This document shows, piece after piece, positions 1 to 10,546 of a stretch of DNA of 64,000 nucleotides (the stretch's first letter is position 1; each line of letters begins with the position of its first letter). Source of the DNA: Isoptericola sp. BMS4 (GTDB lineage: Bacteria > Actinomycetota > Actinomycetes > Actinomycetales > Cellulomonadaceae); the NCBI RefSeq assembly GCF_011634835.1, contig NZ_SIRP01000001.1, positions 1,922,034 to 1,986,033 on the forward strand, given 5' to 3'. The notes beneath the pieces were generated by a model, which worked only from the letters and a program-made list of their open reading frames with translations, was not told where the DNA came from and made no database searches. The translations under genes and the position numbers were made by a program.

Positions 1-2816
1 ACGACTACAAGACCCTCAACCCGACCTACATGGAATCGGTCATCTGGGGCTTCAAGGAGCTCTACGACAAGGGGCTGGTGTACGAGGACTTCCGCGTCCT
101 GCCGTACTGCTGGAACGACCAGACGCCGCTGTCCAACCACGAGCTGCGCATGGACGACGATGTCTACCAGCAGCGCCAGGACCCGGCCGTCACCGTCGGC
201 TTCGACGTCCTGACGACGCCGGCCCCGGACGGCGCCGTGCGCCCCGGCGACAAGCTGCTCGTGTGGACGACGACGCCCTGGACGCTGCCCTCCAACCTGC
301 TCGTCATGGTCGGTGAGGACATCGACTACGTCGTCGTGGAGGCGTCGTCCACCGGCACCCCGCAGCGGTACGTGCTCGCCGAGGCCCGCCTGGAGTCCTA
401 CGCCCGCGAGCTGACCGACGAGGGCGCCGACGCCCCGCGCGTCGTCGGGCGCCTGACGGGCCGCGACCTGCTGCAGGTCTCCTACCGTCCGCCGTTCGCG
501 TACTACGAGGGCCGTGAGCGGGCGCACCGCGTGGTCGAGGCCGACTTCGTCACGACCACGGACGGCACCGGCCTGGTGCACTCCGCCGGCGCGTTCGGCG
601 AGGACGACAAGGTCGTCTGCGACCGGGAGGGCGTCGCCTCCGTCATGCCGGTGCGGGCCGACGGCACGTTCACCCATCCGGTCGACGAGTACGCCGGCCT
701 GCAGGTCTTCGACGCCAACCTACCGATCATCGACCACCTCAAGGCGCGCACCCGCGGCGAGGCGGACGCCGGCTCGGTCACCGCGGGCACCGTGCTGCTG
801 CGCCGCGAGTCGTACGCGCACTCCTACCCGCACTGCTGGCGCTGCCGCCAGCCGCTCATGTACATGGGCGTGTCCTCCTGGTTCGTCGAGGTCACCAAGT
901 TCAAGGAGCGGATGGTCGAGCTCAACCAGGCGATCTCCTGGACGCCCGAGCACATCAAGGACGGCCAGTTCGGCAAGTGGCTGGAGAACGCCCGCGACTG
1001 GTCCATCACCCGCAACCGCTTCTGGGGCTCCCCGGTGCCGGTATGGAAGTCCGACGACCCCGCCTACCCCCGGATCGACGTCTACGGCTCCTTCGCCGAG
1101 ATCGAGCGCGACTTCGGGCGCCTGCCGAAGAACGCCGACGGCGAGCCCGACCTGCACCGCCCGTTCGTCGACGACCTCACGCGCCCGAACCCCGACGACC
1201 CGACGGGCCGCTCCACGATGCGCCGCGTCGAGGACGTCATGGACGTGTGGGTCGACTCCGGCTCCATGCCGTACGCCCAGGTGCACTACCCGTTCGAGAA
1301 CGCGGACTGGTTCGAGAACCACTACCCGGGCGACTTCATCGTCGAGTACATCGGCCAGACCCGCGGCTGGTTCTACACGCTGCACGTGCTCGCCACCGCC
1401 CTGTTCGACCGCCCGGCGTTCCGCACCGCCGTCTCGCACGGCATCGTGCTGGGCTCCGACGGCCGCAAGATGAGCAAGTCGCTGCGCAACTACCCGGACG
1501 TCTCCGAGGTCTTCGACCGCGACGGCTCGGACGCGATGCGCTGGTTCCTCATGGCCAGCCCGATCCTGCGCGGCGGCAACCTCGTCGTCACGGAGGAGGG
1601 CATCCGCGACGCCGTGCGCCAGGTGCTCCTGCCGCTGTGGAGCACGTACTACTTCTTCACCCTGTACGCGAACAGCGCGGCGGACGGCGCCGGGTACACC
1701 GCGAGGCCGGTCACGGCCGAGCGGGTCCCAGGCCTGCCCGCCCTGGACCGCTACCTGCTGGCGCGCACGCACGACCTCGTCGCGTCGGTCACCGACCAGC
1801 TCGACGCGTACGACATCGCGGGGGCCTGCGAGTCGGTGCGCGAGCACCTCGACGTCCTCACCAACTGGTACGTGCGCACCCAGCGGGACCGCTTCTGGGG
1901 CGAGGACGCCGACGCGTTCGACACCCTGTACACGGCGCTCGAGACCCTGACCCGGGTGATGGCCCCGCTCGCGCCCCTGCTCACGGAGGAGGTCTGGCGC
2001 GGGCTCACCGGCGGGCGGTCCGTGCACCTGACCGACTGGCCCGCTGCGTCGGGCGGAGCGGACGGGGTCGTGGAGCCGACGCTCGTGCGCGACGACGCGC
2101 TGGTCGCGGCCATGGACGAGGTGCGCGCCGTCGTGTCCAGCGCGCTCGCGCTGCGCAAGGCGAACCAGCTGCGGGTGCGCCAGCCGCTCGCCCGGCTCAC
2201 CGTCGCCGCGGGTGACCCGGCGGCGCTCGCCGACTACGTCGGACTGCTGACCTCGGAGCTCAACGTCAAGGCGGTGGACCTGGTCGAGGCGGACGCCGAC
2301 GCCTCCGCGCGGTTCGGCATCACCGAGCGCCTGGCCGTCAACGCCCGCGCCGCCGGCCCGCGGCTGGGCCGCGGCGTGCAGGCCGTCATCAAGGCCGCGA
2401 AGGCGGGCGCCTGGCGGCGGGACGACGACGGCGCCGTGGTCGTGGCCACCGGCGACGGCGACGTCGCGCTGCTCGAGCCCGAGTACGAGCTGACCACGGT
2501 GGTGGGCGACGAGGCCGGCGAGAACGTCGCCGCGTCCGTGCTGCCCGGCGGCGGGTTCGTCGTCCTCGACCTCGCGCTCGACGACGCCCTGCGTGCCGAG
2601 GGGTACGCCCGCGACGTGGTCCGCGACGTGCAGGACGCCCGCAAGGCCGCCGGCCTCGAGGTGAGCGACCGCATCGACCTCGAGCTCGACGTCCCGGCCG
2701 AGCACGTGGCCGCCGTCGAGGCGCACCGCGAGCTCATCGCCCGCGAGACGCTCGCGGAGTCGGTCACGGTCGCGGCCGCCGACGGCGAGCGCACCGTGCG
2801 GGTGGCCCGGCGGTGA
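1..2816 (+). CDS. ileS: Isoleucyl-tRNA synthetase, 3' part (5' end outside window)
   Basis: Class I aminoacyl-tRNA synthetase that charges tRNA-Ile in the cytoplasm. The frame is open from base 3, so about 937 codons are visible and the N-terminal HIGH motif is upstream of the window. Visible are the CP1 editing domain with the [11 protein letters not shown] segment near visible residue 190, a CWRC pair near 276, the KMSKS loop ([10 protein letters not shown]) near 488, and the anticodon-binding domain from about 580 to the end. The long C-terminal part fits the large actinobacterial/eukaryote-like IleRS form. The gene is cut by the window edge, not broken. A strong palindrome follows the stop. 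The first in-frame ATG (base 30) is internal and not the start. Confidence 0.97.
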   Translation, partial: DYKTLNPTYMESVIWGFKELYDKGLVYEDFRVLPYCWNDQTPLSNHELRMDDDVYQQRQDPAVTVGFDVLTTPAPDGAVRPGDKLLVWTTTPWTLPSNLLVMVGEDIDYVVVEASSTGTPQRYVLAEARLESYARELTDEGADAPRVVGRLTGRDLLQVSYRPPFAYYEGRERAHRVVEADFVTTTDGTGLVHSAGAFGEDDKVVCDREGVASVMPVRADGTFTHPVDEYAGLQVFDANLPIIDHLKARTRGEADAGSVTAGTVLLRRESYAHSYPHCWRCRQPLMYMGVSSWFVEVTKFKERMVELNQAISWTPEHIKDGQFGKWLENARDWSITRNRFWGSPVPVWKSDDPAYPRIDVYGSFAEIERDFGRLPKNADGEPDLHRPFVDDLTRPNPDDPTGRSTMRRVEDVMDVWVDSGSMPYAQVHYPFENADWFENHYPGDFIVEYIGQTRGWFYTLHVLATALFDRPAFRTAVSHGIVLGSDGRKMSKSLRNYPDVSEVFDRDGSDAMRWFLMASPILRGGNLVVTEEGIRDAVRQVLLPLWSTYYFFTLYANSAADGAGYTARPVTAERVPGLPALDRYLLARTHDLVASVTDQLDAYDIAGACESVREHLDVLTNWYVRTQRDRFWGEDADAFDTLYTALETLTRVMAPLAPLLTEEVWRGLTGGRSVHLTDWPAASGGADGVVEPTLVRDDALVAAMDEVRAVVSSALALRKANQLRVRQPLARLTVAAGDPAALADYVGLLTSELNVKAVDLVEADADASARFGITERLAVNARAAGPRLGRGVQAVIKAAKAGAWRRDDDGAVVVATGDGDVALLEPEYELTTVVGDEAGENVAASVLPGGGFVVLDLALDDALRAEGYARDVVRDVQDARKAAGLEVSDRIDLELDVPAEHVAAVEAHRELIARETLAESVTVAAADGERTVRVARR

Positions 2817-2825
2817 CGTGACGGA

Positions 2826-2874
2826 CGTCTCCGTTCGTCAGGAATCCGGCCGTGAATCCTGACGAACGGAGACG
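2826..2874. terminator. Perfect 18-bp inverted repeat after ileS
   Basis: Arms 2826-2843 and 2857-2874 are exact reverse complements around a 13-base loop. There is no T run on either side. It sits between the ileS stop and the folC start, so a factor-assisted or symmetric terminator is the simplest reading. A protein-binding palindrome is possible. Confidence 0.6.
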
Positions 2875-2893
2875 CCCGCGGCCGTGGGTCACG

Positions 2894-2899
2894 TAACCT
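2894..2899 (+). promoter_or_regulatory. Candidate -10 of folC (leaderless type)
   Basis: TAACCT ends 6 bases before the folC GTG, which would put transcription start at or next to the start codon. No convincing -35 is visible. The same geometry recurs at smc, rseP, proS and ispG. Confidence 0.4.
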
Positions 2900-2905
2900 C
2901 GGGGC

Positions 2906-4342
2906 GTGAGCGCCCAGCCTGACAAGAAGCCCTCGTCCGCCGACCGTGCGGCACGTGCCGCCGAGCGCAAGGCGGCCCGCGCTGCCGCCGAGGACGCCGC
3001 CGCGGCGGAGTCGCTGCGGGAGATCTACGACGAGATCGTCTCGCGCGCGCCCGAGCACGACATCGACCCCACCCTCGCCCGCGTGCAGCGGGTGCTGGAG
3101 CTGCTCGGCGACCCCCAGCACGCGTTCCGGTCGATCCACCTCACCGGCACGAACGGCAAGTCGTCGACCGCACGGATGACGGAGCGGCTGGTGCGGGAGC
3201 ACGGCCTGCGCACCGGCCTGTTCACCTCGCCGCACCTGACCAGCATCACCGAGCGCATCCAGGTCGACGGCGAGCCGCTGAGCCCGGCCCGGTTCGTCGA
3301 GGTCTTCCAGGACGTCGCGCCGTACGTCGGTGTCGCCGACCGGGAGTCGCAGGAGGCCGGCGGGCCCCGGCTGAGCTTCTTCGAGGTGCTCACGGTCATG
3401 GCGATCGCCGCCTTCGCGGACGCCCCCGTCGACGTCGCCGTGATCGAGGTCGGCATGGGCGGCGAGTGGGACTCCACCAACGTCGTCGACGGCGAGGTCG
3501 CCGTGATCACGCCGGTGGGGATCGACCACGAGCGGTGGCTGGGCTCGACCCTCGCCGAGATCGCCGAGACCAAGGCCGGGATCATCAAGGAGCGTGCGAC
3601 CGCCGTCTCGGCCGTACAGAACCCCGTGGTGGACGAGATCCTGCGCGAGCGGGCCGCCGCCGTCTCCGCGCACCTGCTGCGCGAGGAGATCGACCTGGAC
3701 GTCGCCGGACGCCGCGTCGCCGTCGGCGGCCAGCTCCTCGACCTGCGCACCCCCGCCGGCCTCTACACCGAGGTGTTCGTGCCGCTGCACGGCGAGCACC
3801 AGGCGCACAACGCGCTCCTCGCGCTCGTCGCCACCGAGCAGCTCATGGGCGGGCGCGCGCTGGACGGCGGCGTCGTGGAGACGGCATTCGCGGACGTCGC
3901 GGTGCCCGGCCGGCTGGAGCTCGTACGCTCCAGCCCGACCGTCCTCGTGGACGCCGCGCACAACCCGCACGGGGCCCAGGCCCTCGTCGACGCCCTCGAG
4001 GAGGCGTTCGACCTGCGCACCCTCGTGGGCGTCGTCGGCGTCATGGCGGACAAGGACGTCGAGGGGCTGCTGGCCGTCCTCGAGCCCGCGCTGGCGCACG
4101 TGGTGCTGACCCGCAACTCCTCGGACCGCTCCGCCGACCCCGAGGACGTGGCCGAGGTGGCGCGCGAGATCTTCGGCGAGGACCGCGTGCAGGTCGTGGA
4201 GCGGCTCGACGAGGCGATCCAGGTCGCCACGGACCTCGCCGAGCGCGACGACCGGGTGGGCGTGGGCACCGGGCGGGGCGTCGTCGTGACGGGCTCCGTG
4301 ATCACCGTGGCGGACACCCGGGTGCTCCTCGGCCGCGGCTGA
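2906..4342 (+). CDS. folC: Folylpolyglutamate synthase / dihydrofolate synthase
   Basis: ATP-dependent Mur-ligase-type enzyme that adds glutamate to dihydropteroate and to folates. The 478-residue product has an Ala/Lys/Arg-rich N-terminal extension of about 35 residues, then the P-loop LTGTNGKSSTAR near residue 80. The central domain has VIEVGMGGEWDSTN (the DAT/N-type segment), and the C-terminal ligase domain has VDAAHNPHGAQAL near residue 350. GTG is chosen because no earlier start gives a sensible N-terminus and the candidate -10 lies 6 bases upstream. In actinobacteria folC is normally followed directly by a DUF4233 membrane protein and ndk; here about 5.1 kb of accessory genes intervene. 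Confidence 0.96.
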   Translation: MSAQPDKKPSSADRAARAAERKAARAAAEDAAAAESLREIYDEIVSRAPEHDIDPTLARVQRVLELLGDPQHAFRSIHLTGTNGKSSTARMTERLVREHGLRTGLFTSPHLTSITERIQVDGEPLSPARFVEVFQDVAPYVGVADRESQEAGGPRLSFFEVLTVMAIAAFADAPVDVAVIEVGMGGEWDSTNVVDGEVAVITPVGIDHERWLGSTLAEIAETKAGIIKERATAVSAVQNPVVDEILRERAAAVSAHLLREEIDLDVAGRRVAVGGQLLDLRTPAGLYTEVFVPLHGEHQAHNALLALVATEQLMGGRALDGGVVETAFADVAVPGRLELVRSSPTVLVDAAHNPHGAQALVDALEEAFDLRTLVGVVGVMADKDVEGLLAVLEPALAHVVLTRNSSDRSADPEDVAEVAREIFGEDRVQVVERLDEAIQVATDLAERDDRVGVGTGRGVVVTGSVITVADTRVLLGRG

Positions 4343-4440
4343 CGTCCGCGGGCTTCCAGCGGTCCGCCGGGCAGGGATCACCCGCCGCGGCGCTGCGGGA
4401 CGTGGCCTGCGGGTGTTGGATGGTGGCAGCCGGTCCGTGC

Positions 4441-4463
4441 CGGCCACGTCTCGGTCGTGGCCG
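4441..4463. promoter_or_regulatory. Inverted repeat upstream of dhaK
   Basis: CGGCCACG (4441-4448) and CGTGGCCG (4456-4463) are exact reverse complements with a 7-base spacer, about 50 bases before the dhaK ATG. It could be an operator of the dha genes or the folC terminator. The 170-base gap 4343-4511 otherwise holds only the AGGAGG-type ribosome binding site just before 4512. Confidence 0.35.
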
Positions 4464-4511
4464 CGCGGCCGGCATCCCTCGGGGGGGGCCACGGACAGGA
4501 GGAGGCACGTC

Positions 4512-5507
4512 ATGAAGAAGCTGCTAGACGACCCCGCGAACGCCGTCGTCGACTCGCTGGCCGGGTTCGGCCTGGCGCACGCCGACGTCGTCACGGTCCA
4601 CACCGACCCCCCGTACGTCACGCGCGCCGGGGGCAGGGTGGCGGGCAAGGTGGGCCTCGTCAGCGGCGGGGGCTCCGGCCACGAGCCCCTGCACGCCGGG
4701 TTCGTGGGCGACGGCATGCTCGACGCCGCCGTCCCCGGAGCCGTGTTCACGTCGCCCACACCCGACCAGATCCTGCCCGCCGTCCAGGCGGCGGACGCCG
4801 GCGCCGGGGTGCTCGCGATCGTCAAGAACTACACCGGCGACGTCCTGAACTTCGAGACCGCGGTCGAGCTCGCCGAGGCCGAGGGCGTCGAGGTGGCGTC
4901 CGTCCTGGTCAACGACGACGTCGCCGTCGAGGACTCGCTGTACACCGCCGGCCGGCGCGGCGTGGCGGGAACGGTCTGCGTGGAGAAGATCGCCGGCGCG
5001 GCCGCGGCCCGCGGCGACGACCTGTCGGCGGTCACCGCGGTGGCGAACCGGGTGGTCGCGAACGTGCGGTCGATGGGCGTGGCGCTCACCGCCTGCACGG
5101 TGCCGCACGTCGGCAAGCCCAGCTTCGACCTCGGCGACGACGAGATCGAGATCGGCATCGGGATCCACGGCGAGCCCGGCCGGCACCGCGTCCCGGTCGC
5201 GCCGGCCGGCGAGATCACGCGCCGCCTGCTCGACCCGGTGGCGGACGACCTGCGCCTGCAGACGGGCGAACGGGTGCTGCTGCTCGTCAACGGGATGGGC
5301 GGCACGCCCCTCTCGGAGCTCTATGTCGTCTATGGTCGAGCGCGCGGGCTCCTGGAGGAACGCGGTGTGACGGTCTCCCGGTCGCTCGTGGGCAACTATG
5401 TGACGTCGCTGGAGATGCAGGGCGTGTCCCTGACGGTGCTGCGGCTGGACGACGAGCTGGAGCGGCTGTGGGACGCGCCGGTGCACACCGCGGCGCTGCG
5501 GTGGTGA
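4512..5507 (+). CDS. dhaK: Dihydroxyacetone kinase, substrate-binding subunit DhaK
   Basis: DhaK binds dihydroxyacetone covalently as a hemiaminal and presents it to the DhaL-ADP phosphotransferase. The 331-residue product shows GGGSGHEPLHAGF near residue 52 and the substrate-binding histidine H219 in GIGIHGEPG, matching H218 of the E. coli protein. The ATG at 4512 is preferred over upstream in-frame codons: it gives the family-typical MKKLLDDP start and follows an AGGAGG ribosome binding site. It is first in a dhaK-dhaL-dhaM series, 42 bases before dhaL. With DhaM present the system should use phosphoenolpyruvate through the PTS rather than free ATP. No glycerol dehydrogenase or facilitator gene is next to it. 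Confidence 0.95.
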   Translation: MKKLLDDPANAVVDSLAGFGLAHADVVTVHTDPPYVTRAGGRVAGKVGLVSGGGSGHEPLHAGFVGDGMLDAAVPGAVFTSPTPDQILPAVQAADAGAGVLAIVKNYTGDVLNFETAVELAEAEGVEVASVLVNDDVAVEDSLYTAGRRGVAGTVCVEKIAGAAAARGDDLSAVTAVANRVVANVRSMGVALTACTVPHVGKPSFDLGDDEIEIGIGIHGEPGRHRVPVAPAGEITRRLLDPVADDLRLQTGERVLLLVNGMGGTPLSELYVVYGRARGLLEERGVTVSRSLVGNYVTSLEMQGVSLTVLRLDDELERLWDAPVHTAALRW

Positions 5508-5549
5508 GGGCCCCACGACGGGGTCCGTGAGCGAGGGAGGCACGCGCGG

Positions 5550-6224
5550 ATGGTTCTCGACGTCGAGTGGGCGGAGCGCTGGGTGCGGCGGACGGCGGAG
5601 TCTGTCGCGCGGGCGAAGGACGAGCTGACGGAGCTCGACCGGCAGATCGGCGACGGGGACCACGGGGAGAACATGGACCGCGGGTTCCGCGCCGTGATCG
5701 CGAAGCTGGACGAGCCCGGCGCCCCGGAGCGCACGGAGGTCGGGGACGTGCTCAAGCTCGTCGCCACGACGCTGATGTCCAAGGTCGGCGGTGCCGCCGG
5801 CCCGCTGTACGGGACCGCGTTCCTGCGGGCCGCGAAGCGGTCCGCGCGCACCGACGTCGACCGGGCCGGCGTGGTCGTGCTCCTCGAGGCGGCGCTGGAG
5901 GGCGTGACATCCCGCGGGAAGGCCGAGCCGGGGGAGAAGACGATGGTGGACGCCCTGACCCCGGCGGTCGAGGCGGCGACCGCGGCGGCGGACGGGGGCG
6001 CGGAGCCCGCCGAGGTGCTCGCGGCGGCGGCCGACGCCGCCGACGCCGGCTCGCGCGCCACGATCCCCATGGTGGCGACGAAGGGCCGGGCCTCGTACCT
6101 GGGGGAGCGCAGCGCCGGCCACGAGGACCCCGGGGCCCGGTCGACGGCGCTGATCCTCGCGGCGGCCCGGGACGCGGCGCTCGACCCGGCCGCGGACGGC
6201 GCCGGGGAGGAGGCTCCACGGTGA
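5550..6224 (+). CDS. dhaL: Dihydroxyacetone kinase, ADP-binding subunit DhaL
   Basis: DhaL carries tightly bound ADP/ATP as a cofactor and passes phosphate from DhaM to dihydroxyacetone on DhaK. The 224-residue product has the Mg-nucleotide aspartate cluster D30, D35 and D37 (LDRQIGDGDHGENMDRGF). It also has the all-helical barrel features of the family, including KVGGAAGPLYGTAFLRAA, which caps the nucleotide. An AGGGAGG ribosome binding site precedes the ATG. The stop overlaps the GTG of dhaM by four bases, indicating translational coupling. Its length is normal for a stand-alone DhaL. Confidence 0.95.
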   Translation: MVLDVEWAERWVRRTAESVARAKDELTELDRQIGDGDHGENMDRGFRAVIAKLDEPGAPERTEVGDVLKLVATTLMSKVGGAAGPLYGTAFLRAAKRSARTDVDRAGVVVLLEAALEGVTSRGKAEPGEKTMVDALTPAVEAATAAADGGAEPAEVLAAAADAADAGSRATIPMVATKGRASYLGERSAGHEDPGARSTALILAAARDAALDPAADGAGEEAPR

Positions 6225-6994
6225 GGCACGTCGGCCTGCTGCTCGTCTCGCACTCCGTGCGCCTGGCCGAGGGCGCGGCGGAGCTGGCCCGCGAGATGGC
6301 GCCCGAGGTCGCCGTCGTGTGCGCGGCCGGTGATGTCGACGGTGGGCTGGGCACCTCGCTGGACCGGGTGACGGACGCGCTGACGGCCCTGCTCGACGGC
6401 GAGGACGCCGCCGGGGTGACGGGCGTCGTGGTGCTGGCCGACCTCGGGTCGGCCGTGCTGACGGTCGAGTCGGCGCTCGAGCTGGACGACGAGCTGGGGC
6501 CGCGGGTGCGCCTCGCGTCGGCGCCGTTCGTCGAGGGGGCGGTGGCGGCGGCGACCACCGCTCAGCAGGGTGCCGACCTGCGCACCGTGCTGGACGCGGC
6601 GCAGGGCGCGGCGGACTCGATCGGCCCCCGCCCGGTGGTGGAGCCGGTGGAGACCGAGCGCGAGGAGTCCGAGGGCCCGGCGGGCACCCGTGTCGAGGGC
6701 GAGACGGTGGGCGCCGCCGAGCCGCTGCGGGGCGACGACGTGGTGGTCGCGCGGGTCGAGGTGCGCAACCCGCTCGGCTTGCACGCCCGGCCCGCCGCCC
6801 TGGTCGCCAAGGCGGCCGCGTCGTTCGGCATCCCGGTGCGGGTCCAGGGCGTGGACGCGACGAGCGTCCTGCAGCTGATGGCGCTCGGCAGCACGGCGGG
6901 CACGATCCTGGAGATCTCCGCGCGGGGCGAGCGGGCGAACGACGCCGTCGCCACGCTGGCAGGACTCGTCGAGGGGGGCTTCGGGGAGGCGTGA
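6221..6994 (+). CDS. dhaM: PTS-dependent DHA kinase phosphotransferase DhaM fused to HPr
   Basis: Multiphosphoryl carrier that rephosphorylates DhaL-ADP. The product is 257 residues. The N-terminal EIIA-Man-like DhaM domain (about 1-135) has the phospho-acceptor H11 in LLLVSHSVRLAEGA. An acidic/Pro/Glu linker follows (about 136-170). The HPr domain (about 172-257) has the phosphohistidine site NPLGLHARPAA (H188) and the helix-2 segment TSVLQLMALGS. There is no enzyme I domain, so general PTS enzyme I must come from elsewhere. GTG 6221 overlaps the dhaL stop (GTGA). The built-in HPr lets this kinase draw phosphate from EI directly. After the stop a short gap leads to the TetR operator region. 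Confidence 0.93.
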   Translation: MRHVGLLLVSHSVRLAEGAAELAREMAPEVAVVCAAGDVDGGLGTSLDRVTDALTALLDGEDAAGVTGVVVLADLGSAVLTVESALELDDELGPRVRLASAPFVEGAVAAATTAQQGADLRTVLDAAQGAADSIGPRPVVEPVETEREESEGPAGTRVEGETVGAAEPLRGDDVVVARVEVRNPLGLHARPAALVAKAAASFGIPVRVQGVDATSVLQLMALGSTAGTILEISARGERANDAVATLAGLVEGGFGEA

Positions 6995-7020
6995 GCGCGC
7001 GCCGTGTGAGCGGCGTCACC

Positions 7021-7057
7021 TAAAATTGCATGGTCTGCAAAGTTGCAGCGGGTGCAG
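7021..7057. promoter_or_regulatory. Two tandem TetR-type operator palindromes and candidate -10
   Basis: Palindrome 1 is TTGCA-N5-TGCAA (7026-7040). Palindrome 2 is TTGCA-N5-TGCAG (7043-7057), with one mismatched outer base. Their centres are 17 bp apart. TAAAAT at 7021-7026 is the most AT-rich hexamer in the region, looks like a -10 and overlaps the first palindrome. Position directly upstream of a tetR gene and its exporter suggests autoregulation by two dimers bound side by side (inference). Confidence 0.65.
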
Positions 7058-7066
7058 AATGGGGTC

Positions 7067-7681
7067 ATGACCCCGACCGGACCGACTGCCGACGGCGGCC
7101 TGCGCGAGCGCAAGAAGCGCGCGCGGGCCGACGCGATCGTCGAGGCCGCGCAGCGCCTCGTCCTCGACCGCGGCCTCGACGCCGTGACGGTGGAGGCCAT
7201 CGCCGAGGCGGCGCAGATCTCGCCGCGGACGTTCTTCAACTACTTCGAGACGAAGGACGACGCCGTGCTCGGCCAGGGCTCCTTCGAGCTGAGCGCCGAG
7301 GTGCGCGAGGCGTTCGCGGCAGGAGGGCCCGCCGGGCAGCTCGTGGACGACGTCCAGGTGCTCGCCCGTGCGCTGCTCGACGCCTTCGCCGGCCCGGGCC
7401 AGGACCACGCGGAGACGGTGCTCGAGATCCTCCAGCTCGAACCCCGCCTCCTGGGCCGGCACTTCGCGTGGTTCGAGCGGCACAAGACGCAGATCGTCGC
7501 CCTGTTCGAACGCCGGCACCAGGCGTCGCCGCTGCCGGCCGACCCCGAGATGTGCGCCATGGTCGTGTTCGTGCTCACGCGGGCCGCCATGGACGACTGG
7601 GGTCGCTCCGGCCACCAGGGCGAGGTCGGCGACCACGTGGCCCGGGTCGCCGAGCAGCTCACCGCGATCCTCAGCCGCTGA
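7067..7681 (+). CDS. TetR-family transcriptional regulator
   Basis: DNA-binding repressor of 204 residues. The N-terminal TetR helix-turn-helix domain is clear: RKKRARADAIVEAAQRLVL, then VTVEAIAEAAQISPRTFFNY, the usual recognition helix ending in FFNYF (about residues 15-60). The C-terminal ligand domain is not assignable to a known inducer. ATG 7067 is preferred to the upstream TTG at 7043, which lies inside the second operator palindrome. The next gene, 75 bases downstream, is a multidrug-type exporter, so the likely role is drug- or metabolite-responsive control of that exporter and of itself. Confidence 0.9.
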   Translation: MTPTGPTADGGLRERKKRARADAIVEAAQRLVLDRGLDAVTVEAIAEAAQISPRTFFNYFETKDDAVLGQGSFELSAEVREAFAAGGPAGQLVDDVQVLARALLDAFAGPGQDHAETVLEILQLEPRLLGRHFAWFERHKTQIVALFERRHQASPLPADPEMCAMVVFVLTRAAMDDWGRSGHQGEVGDHVARVAEQLTAILSR

Positions 7682-9915
<2,234 letters not shown>

Positions 9916-9952
9916 GCGGCGCCGCCGGTTCGGCCGGAGCGGGGGCCGCCGT

Positions 9953-9958
9953 CTAGGC
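9953..9958 (+). promoter_or_regulatory. Candidate -10 of ndk
   Basis: TAGGCT lies 8 bases before the ndk ATG, giving a transcript start at or within two bases of the start codon. No clear -35 is visible. Confidence 0.4.
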
Positions 9959-9966
9959 TGCGGGCC

Positions 9967-10422
9967 ATGACCGACGCCGCAACCACCGACACCGCCGCGC
10001 CCGCGATCGAGCGCACCCTCGTCCTGGTCAAGCCCGACGGCGTCCGCCGCGGGCTGTCCGGCGAGGTGCTGCGCCGCATCGAGGCGAAGGGCTACACGCT
10101 CGTGGCCGCCGAGCTCAAGCAGGCCACCCCCGAGCTGCTCGCCGCCCACTACGCCGAGCACGAGGGCAAGCCGTTCTACGGCCCCCTGGTCGAGTTCATG
10201 CTCTCCGGCCCGACGCTGGCCGTCGTCGCCGAGGGGCAGGGCGTGATCACCGGGTTCCGCTCGCTCGCCGGTGCCACGAACCCCACGGAGGCGGCGCCCG
10301 GGACCATCCGCGGCGACCTGGGCCGCGACTGGGGCCTCAAGGTGCAGCAGAACCTCGTGCACGGCTCGGACTCCCCGGAGTCCGCGGCGCGCGAGATCGG
10401 GCTCTGGTTCCCCCACGTCTGA
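9967..10422 (+). CDS. ndk: Nucleoside diphosphate kinase
   Basis: Balances nucleoside triphosphate pools by transferring the gamma-phosphate of ATP to other NDPs through a phosphohistidine. The 151-residue product has a dispensable Thr/Ala-rich extension of about 14 residues before the core start [19 protein letters not shown]. The GATNP loop is [17 protein letters not shown], and the active-site histidine is H132 in NLVHGSDS. The length beyond the usual 135-140 residues is all at the N-terminus; a later start is not supported because there is no internal ATG or GTG before the core. A 66-bp palindrome starts just after the stop. Confidence 0.96.
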   Translation: MTDAATTDTAAPAIERTLVLVKPDGVRRGLSGEVLRRIEAKGYTLVAAELKQATPELLAAHYAEHEGKPFYGPLVEFMLSGPTLAVVAEGQGVITGFRSLAGATNPTEAAPGTIRGDLGRDWGLKVQQNLVHGSDSPESAAREIGLWFPHV

Positions 10423-10424
10423 CG

Positions 10425-10490
10425 GTGTTGTGAGCGCGATTTCGGGGACTTTCCGTGCTCGGAATGTCCCCGAAATCGCGCTCACAACAC
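10425..10490. terminator. 66-bp near-perfect palindrome after ndk
   Basis: Outer arms 10425-10449 and 10466-10490 are 25-base exact reverse complements. After one T:T mismatch, five more bases (TTCCG/CGGAA) pair around the loop TGCT. That makes 30 of 31 pairs per arm. There is no T tract. The position between ndk and smc supports a terminator acting on both strands, but its length and symmetry exceed what termination needs. Confidence 0.6.
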
Positions 10491-10534
10491 TCGGCCGGGC
10501 GGCGGAGGTCCGCCGGATCCCGGCGGTTCGCCGC

Positions 10535-10540
10535 TAGGCT
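10535..10540 (+). promoter_or_regulatory. Candidate -10 of smc (leaderless type)
   Basis: TAGGCT ends 6 bases before the smc GTG, so transcription would begin at the start codon. No Shine-Dalgarno sequence precedes the GTG, which fits a leaderless message. Confidence 0.5.
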
Positions 10541-10546
10541 CGCCGG

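Noticed and set aside
1-2816. ileS as a truncated pseudogene
   Set aside because: The frame is open to the window edge and all visible motifs are intact; the missing part is simply outside the window.
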